Shown: positions 4,545 to 5,561 of the stretch, piece after piece
Numbering within the stretch: position 1 is the stretch's first letter
How the letters are laid out: every line of letters starts with the position of its first letter
Assembly: GCA_003511465.1 (NCBI GenBank)
Contig: DOID01000106.1
Span: 28,863-34,423, forward strand
DNA from: Bacillota bacterium
GTDB lineage: Bacteria; Bacillota; UBA4882; UBA10575
Direction: 5' to 3'
DNA length: 5,561 bases
Notes under the pieces: model-generated
Database searches by the model: none
The model's input: the letters and a program-made list of their open reading frames with translations, nothing else
Told to the model about the DNA's origin: nothing
Program-made: the position numbers and the translations under genes

Positions 4545-5171
4545 AGTTCAGTACTTAATGCGACCATACGTACGGAAAAAGGGAAAGGGGCCGTCCATCG
4601 TCTACGCCAAGCGGGGCGGATTCCGGCGGTCTTATACGGTGAAACCCAGGCCAACATCAGTCTTAATGCCGGAGAAGTGCGAAAATACTATAGCGCTAAA
4701 GGGTTTAGCCGATTGATTACCCTTCGCCTCGACAATGCCGGGAAGACGGAGGATTTGCCGATTTTAGTGAAAGAGGTTCAGTTTCACCCGGTCAAAGGGA
4801 ACCCGTTGCATATGGACCTTTTGCAGGTTTCGATGAAAGAGAAGGTCGTGGTTAAGGTTCCGGTCGTGCTCGTAGGCGAAGATCAAAGGACCAATGATGG
4901 TTCCATTATTGACCTCGCCCTTTATGAAGTGGAAGTTTCCTGCTTACCAGGGGACATTCCGGCGAAGATCGAGGTTGATATTTCCGAGTTAACGATGAAT
5001 AACAACATTACCGTCAGTGAACTTCAGGCACCGGCCGGAGTGGAATTTGTCACGGTGGCGACTGAACCGGTAGTCGTTGCTCATGTGCCGCGCATAGAGG
5101 AAGAAGAACCGGAAGAGAAAGAAGAGCAAGAAGAGGGAGTAGCAGCCGAGTCGCAGCAGGAGGAAGAATAA
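4542..5171 (+). CDS. rplY: 50S ribosomal protein L25, long TL5/CTC form
   Basis: A 209-residue L25/TL5/CTC-family protein, also called ctc in B. subtilis, which binds 5S rRNA in the large ribosomal subunit. The N-terminal L25 domain (about 1-93) shows the family features RTEKGKGAVHRLRQAGRIPA (10-29), VLYG (30-33), VKEVQFHPVKGNPLHMDLLQ (76-95). The C-terminal TL5 beta domain (about 98-184) includes KVPVVLVGED (105-114) and LPGDIPAKIEVDISEL (135-150). The last ~24 residues form a strongly acidic Glu-rich tail (IEEEEPEEKEEQEE and QQEEE), common in the long form and presumably disordered. In B. subtilis ctc is a sigma-B general stress gene; here a sigma-A-type extended -10 is what is visible. pth begins 20 bp downstream with no terminator, so they are likely cotranscribed. 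Confidence 0.97.
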   Translation: MSSVLNATIRTEKGKGAVHRLRQAGRIPAVLYGETQANISLNAGEVRKYYSAKGFSRLITLRLDNAGKTEDLPILVKEVQFHPVKGNPLHMDLLQVSMKEKVVVKVPVVLVGEDQRTNDGSIIDLALYEVEVSCLPGDIPAKIEVDISELTMNNNITVSELQAPAGVEFVTVATEPVVVAHVPRIEEEEPEEKEEQEEGVAAESQQEEE

Positions 5172-5191
5172 ACAGTTGTTGGGGTAAAAGC

Positions 5192-5561
5192 ATGCAGGAA
5201 TTTTTAATTGTAGGCTTGGGAAATCCCGGCCCAGAATATCAACTAACCCGGCACAATGCCGGGTTTTTGGTATTGGATCATTTAGCCCGGCACTACCAGG
5301 TCCGCTTCCGGACCCATGGTAAGTATAGTAGTACGGTGGTCACCCCAAAAGGCTACCGTCTTTATCTTGTTAAACCATTGACCTATATGAATCGTAGTGG
5401 GGAAGCAGTGCGGATTTTTTTAACCAAGTATCACTTTCCCTTGGACCGGGTTATAATAATCAGTGACGATCTTGCTTTACCCTTCGGGCGGATCCGTTTG
5501 AAACCGGGAGGCAGTTCTGGTGGGCATAAAGGCCTAGCTTCAATCATCGGTGTTACCGGGC
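5192..5561 (+). CDS. pth: Peptidyl-tRNA hydrolase, 3'-truncated by window edge
   Basis: Pth cleaves the ester bond of peptidyl-tRNAs released prematurely from ribosomes, recycling tRNA in the cytosol. The visible 123 codons start MQEFLIVGLGNPGPEY (N11 of GNPG), then TRHNAGF with the catalytic His (H21), LVKPLTYMNRSG (59-70, with the conserved Asn N67), SDDLALPFG (91-99, with the catalytic-triad Asp at about D92) and GGSSGGHKGLASI (106-118, with H112). About 60-75 C-terminal residues are missing, judged by the usual 185-200. The ATG at 5192 has only a modest SD, GGGGT (5181-5185), but the alignment leaves no doubt about the start. A terminator-like hairpin lies within codons 18-25. The rplY-pth neighbourhood is widely conserved. 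Confidence 0.96.
   Translation, partial: MQEFLIVGLGNPGPEYQLTRHNAGFLVLDHLARHYQVRFRTHGKYSSTVVTPKGYRLYLVKPLTYMNRSGEAVRIFLTKYHFPLDRVIIISDDLALPFGRIRLKPGGSSGGHKGLASIIGVTG
5245..5268 (+). other. Terminator-like hairpin inside the pth reading frame
   Basis: AACCCGGCA (5245-5253) and TGCCGGGTT (5257-5265) form a perfect 9-bp inverted repeat with a CAA loop, and the 3' arm runs into five T residues (5264-5268) before GG. The form is that of a short intrinsic terminator, but it is within coding sequence for the conserved RHNAGF motif, so it may be incidental. Translating ribosomes would normally keep it unfolded. Confidence 0.45.

Overview
The window is a stretch of ordinary bacterial chromosome, all on the + strand, with the gene order expected around spoVG in endospore-forming Firmicutes. 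A SpoVG protein, a sigma-H-like promoter in front of it, strong Shine-Dalgarno sites, GTG/TTG starts and base composition near half G+C suggest a clostridial-type spore former of moderate G+C (Peptococcaceae, Limnochordia or Hydrogenispora-like). That placement is an inference from gene order and protein character, not from a marker-gene comparison.

Layout: (1) the 3' part of ispE (isoprenoid precursor synthesis) enters from the left edge. (2) A FadR-type GntR regulator and (3) a MobA-like nucleotidyltransferase of unknown substrate follow at 26 and 11 bp, so these three look like one transcription unit. (4) A 103-bp gap carries a sigma-H-type promoter for spoVG. (5) A tRNA-Gln(TTG) with its own consensus sigma-A promoter and a CCA-encoded 3' end lies between spoVG and glmU, followed by an intrinsic terminator capped by a UNCG tetraloop. 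(6) glmU has a TTG start and all acetyltransferase residues in place, but carries an extra C-terminal domain of about 75 residues resembling the chitobiase C-terminal/Fn3-associated fold. (7) An extended -10 promoter precedes rplY/ctc (ribosomal protein L25, long form with acidic tail). (8) pth (peptidyl-tRNA hydrolase) starts 20 bp later and runs off the right edge.

The genes combine precursor supply (IspE for isoprenoids, hence undecaprenyl carriers; GlmU for UDP-GlcNAc, the first dedicated peptidoglycan precursor), translation (tRNA-Gln, L25, Pth) and sporulation/global RNA- or DNA-binding control (SpoVG). Compared with the Bacillus subtilis order ispE-purR-yabJ-spoVG-glmU-prs-ctc-pth, purR-yabJ is replaced by the gntR-nucleotidyltransferase pair and prs is absent between glmU and ctc.

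The most unusual feature is the GlmU C-terminal extension. Second-tier observations are the uncharacterised nucleotidyltransferase with a diverged nucleotide-binding loop, the near-consensus sigma-H promoter, and a terminator-like hairpin inside the start of pth. No mobile element, CRISPR array or defence system is visible.
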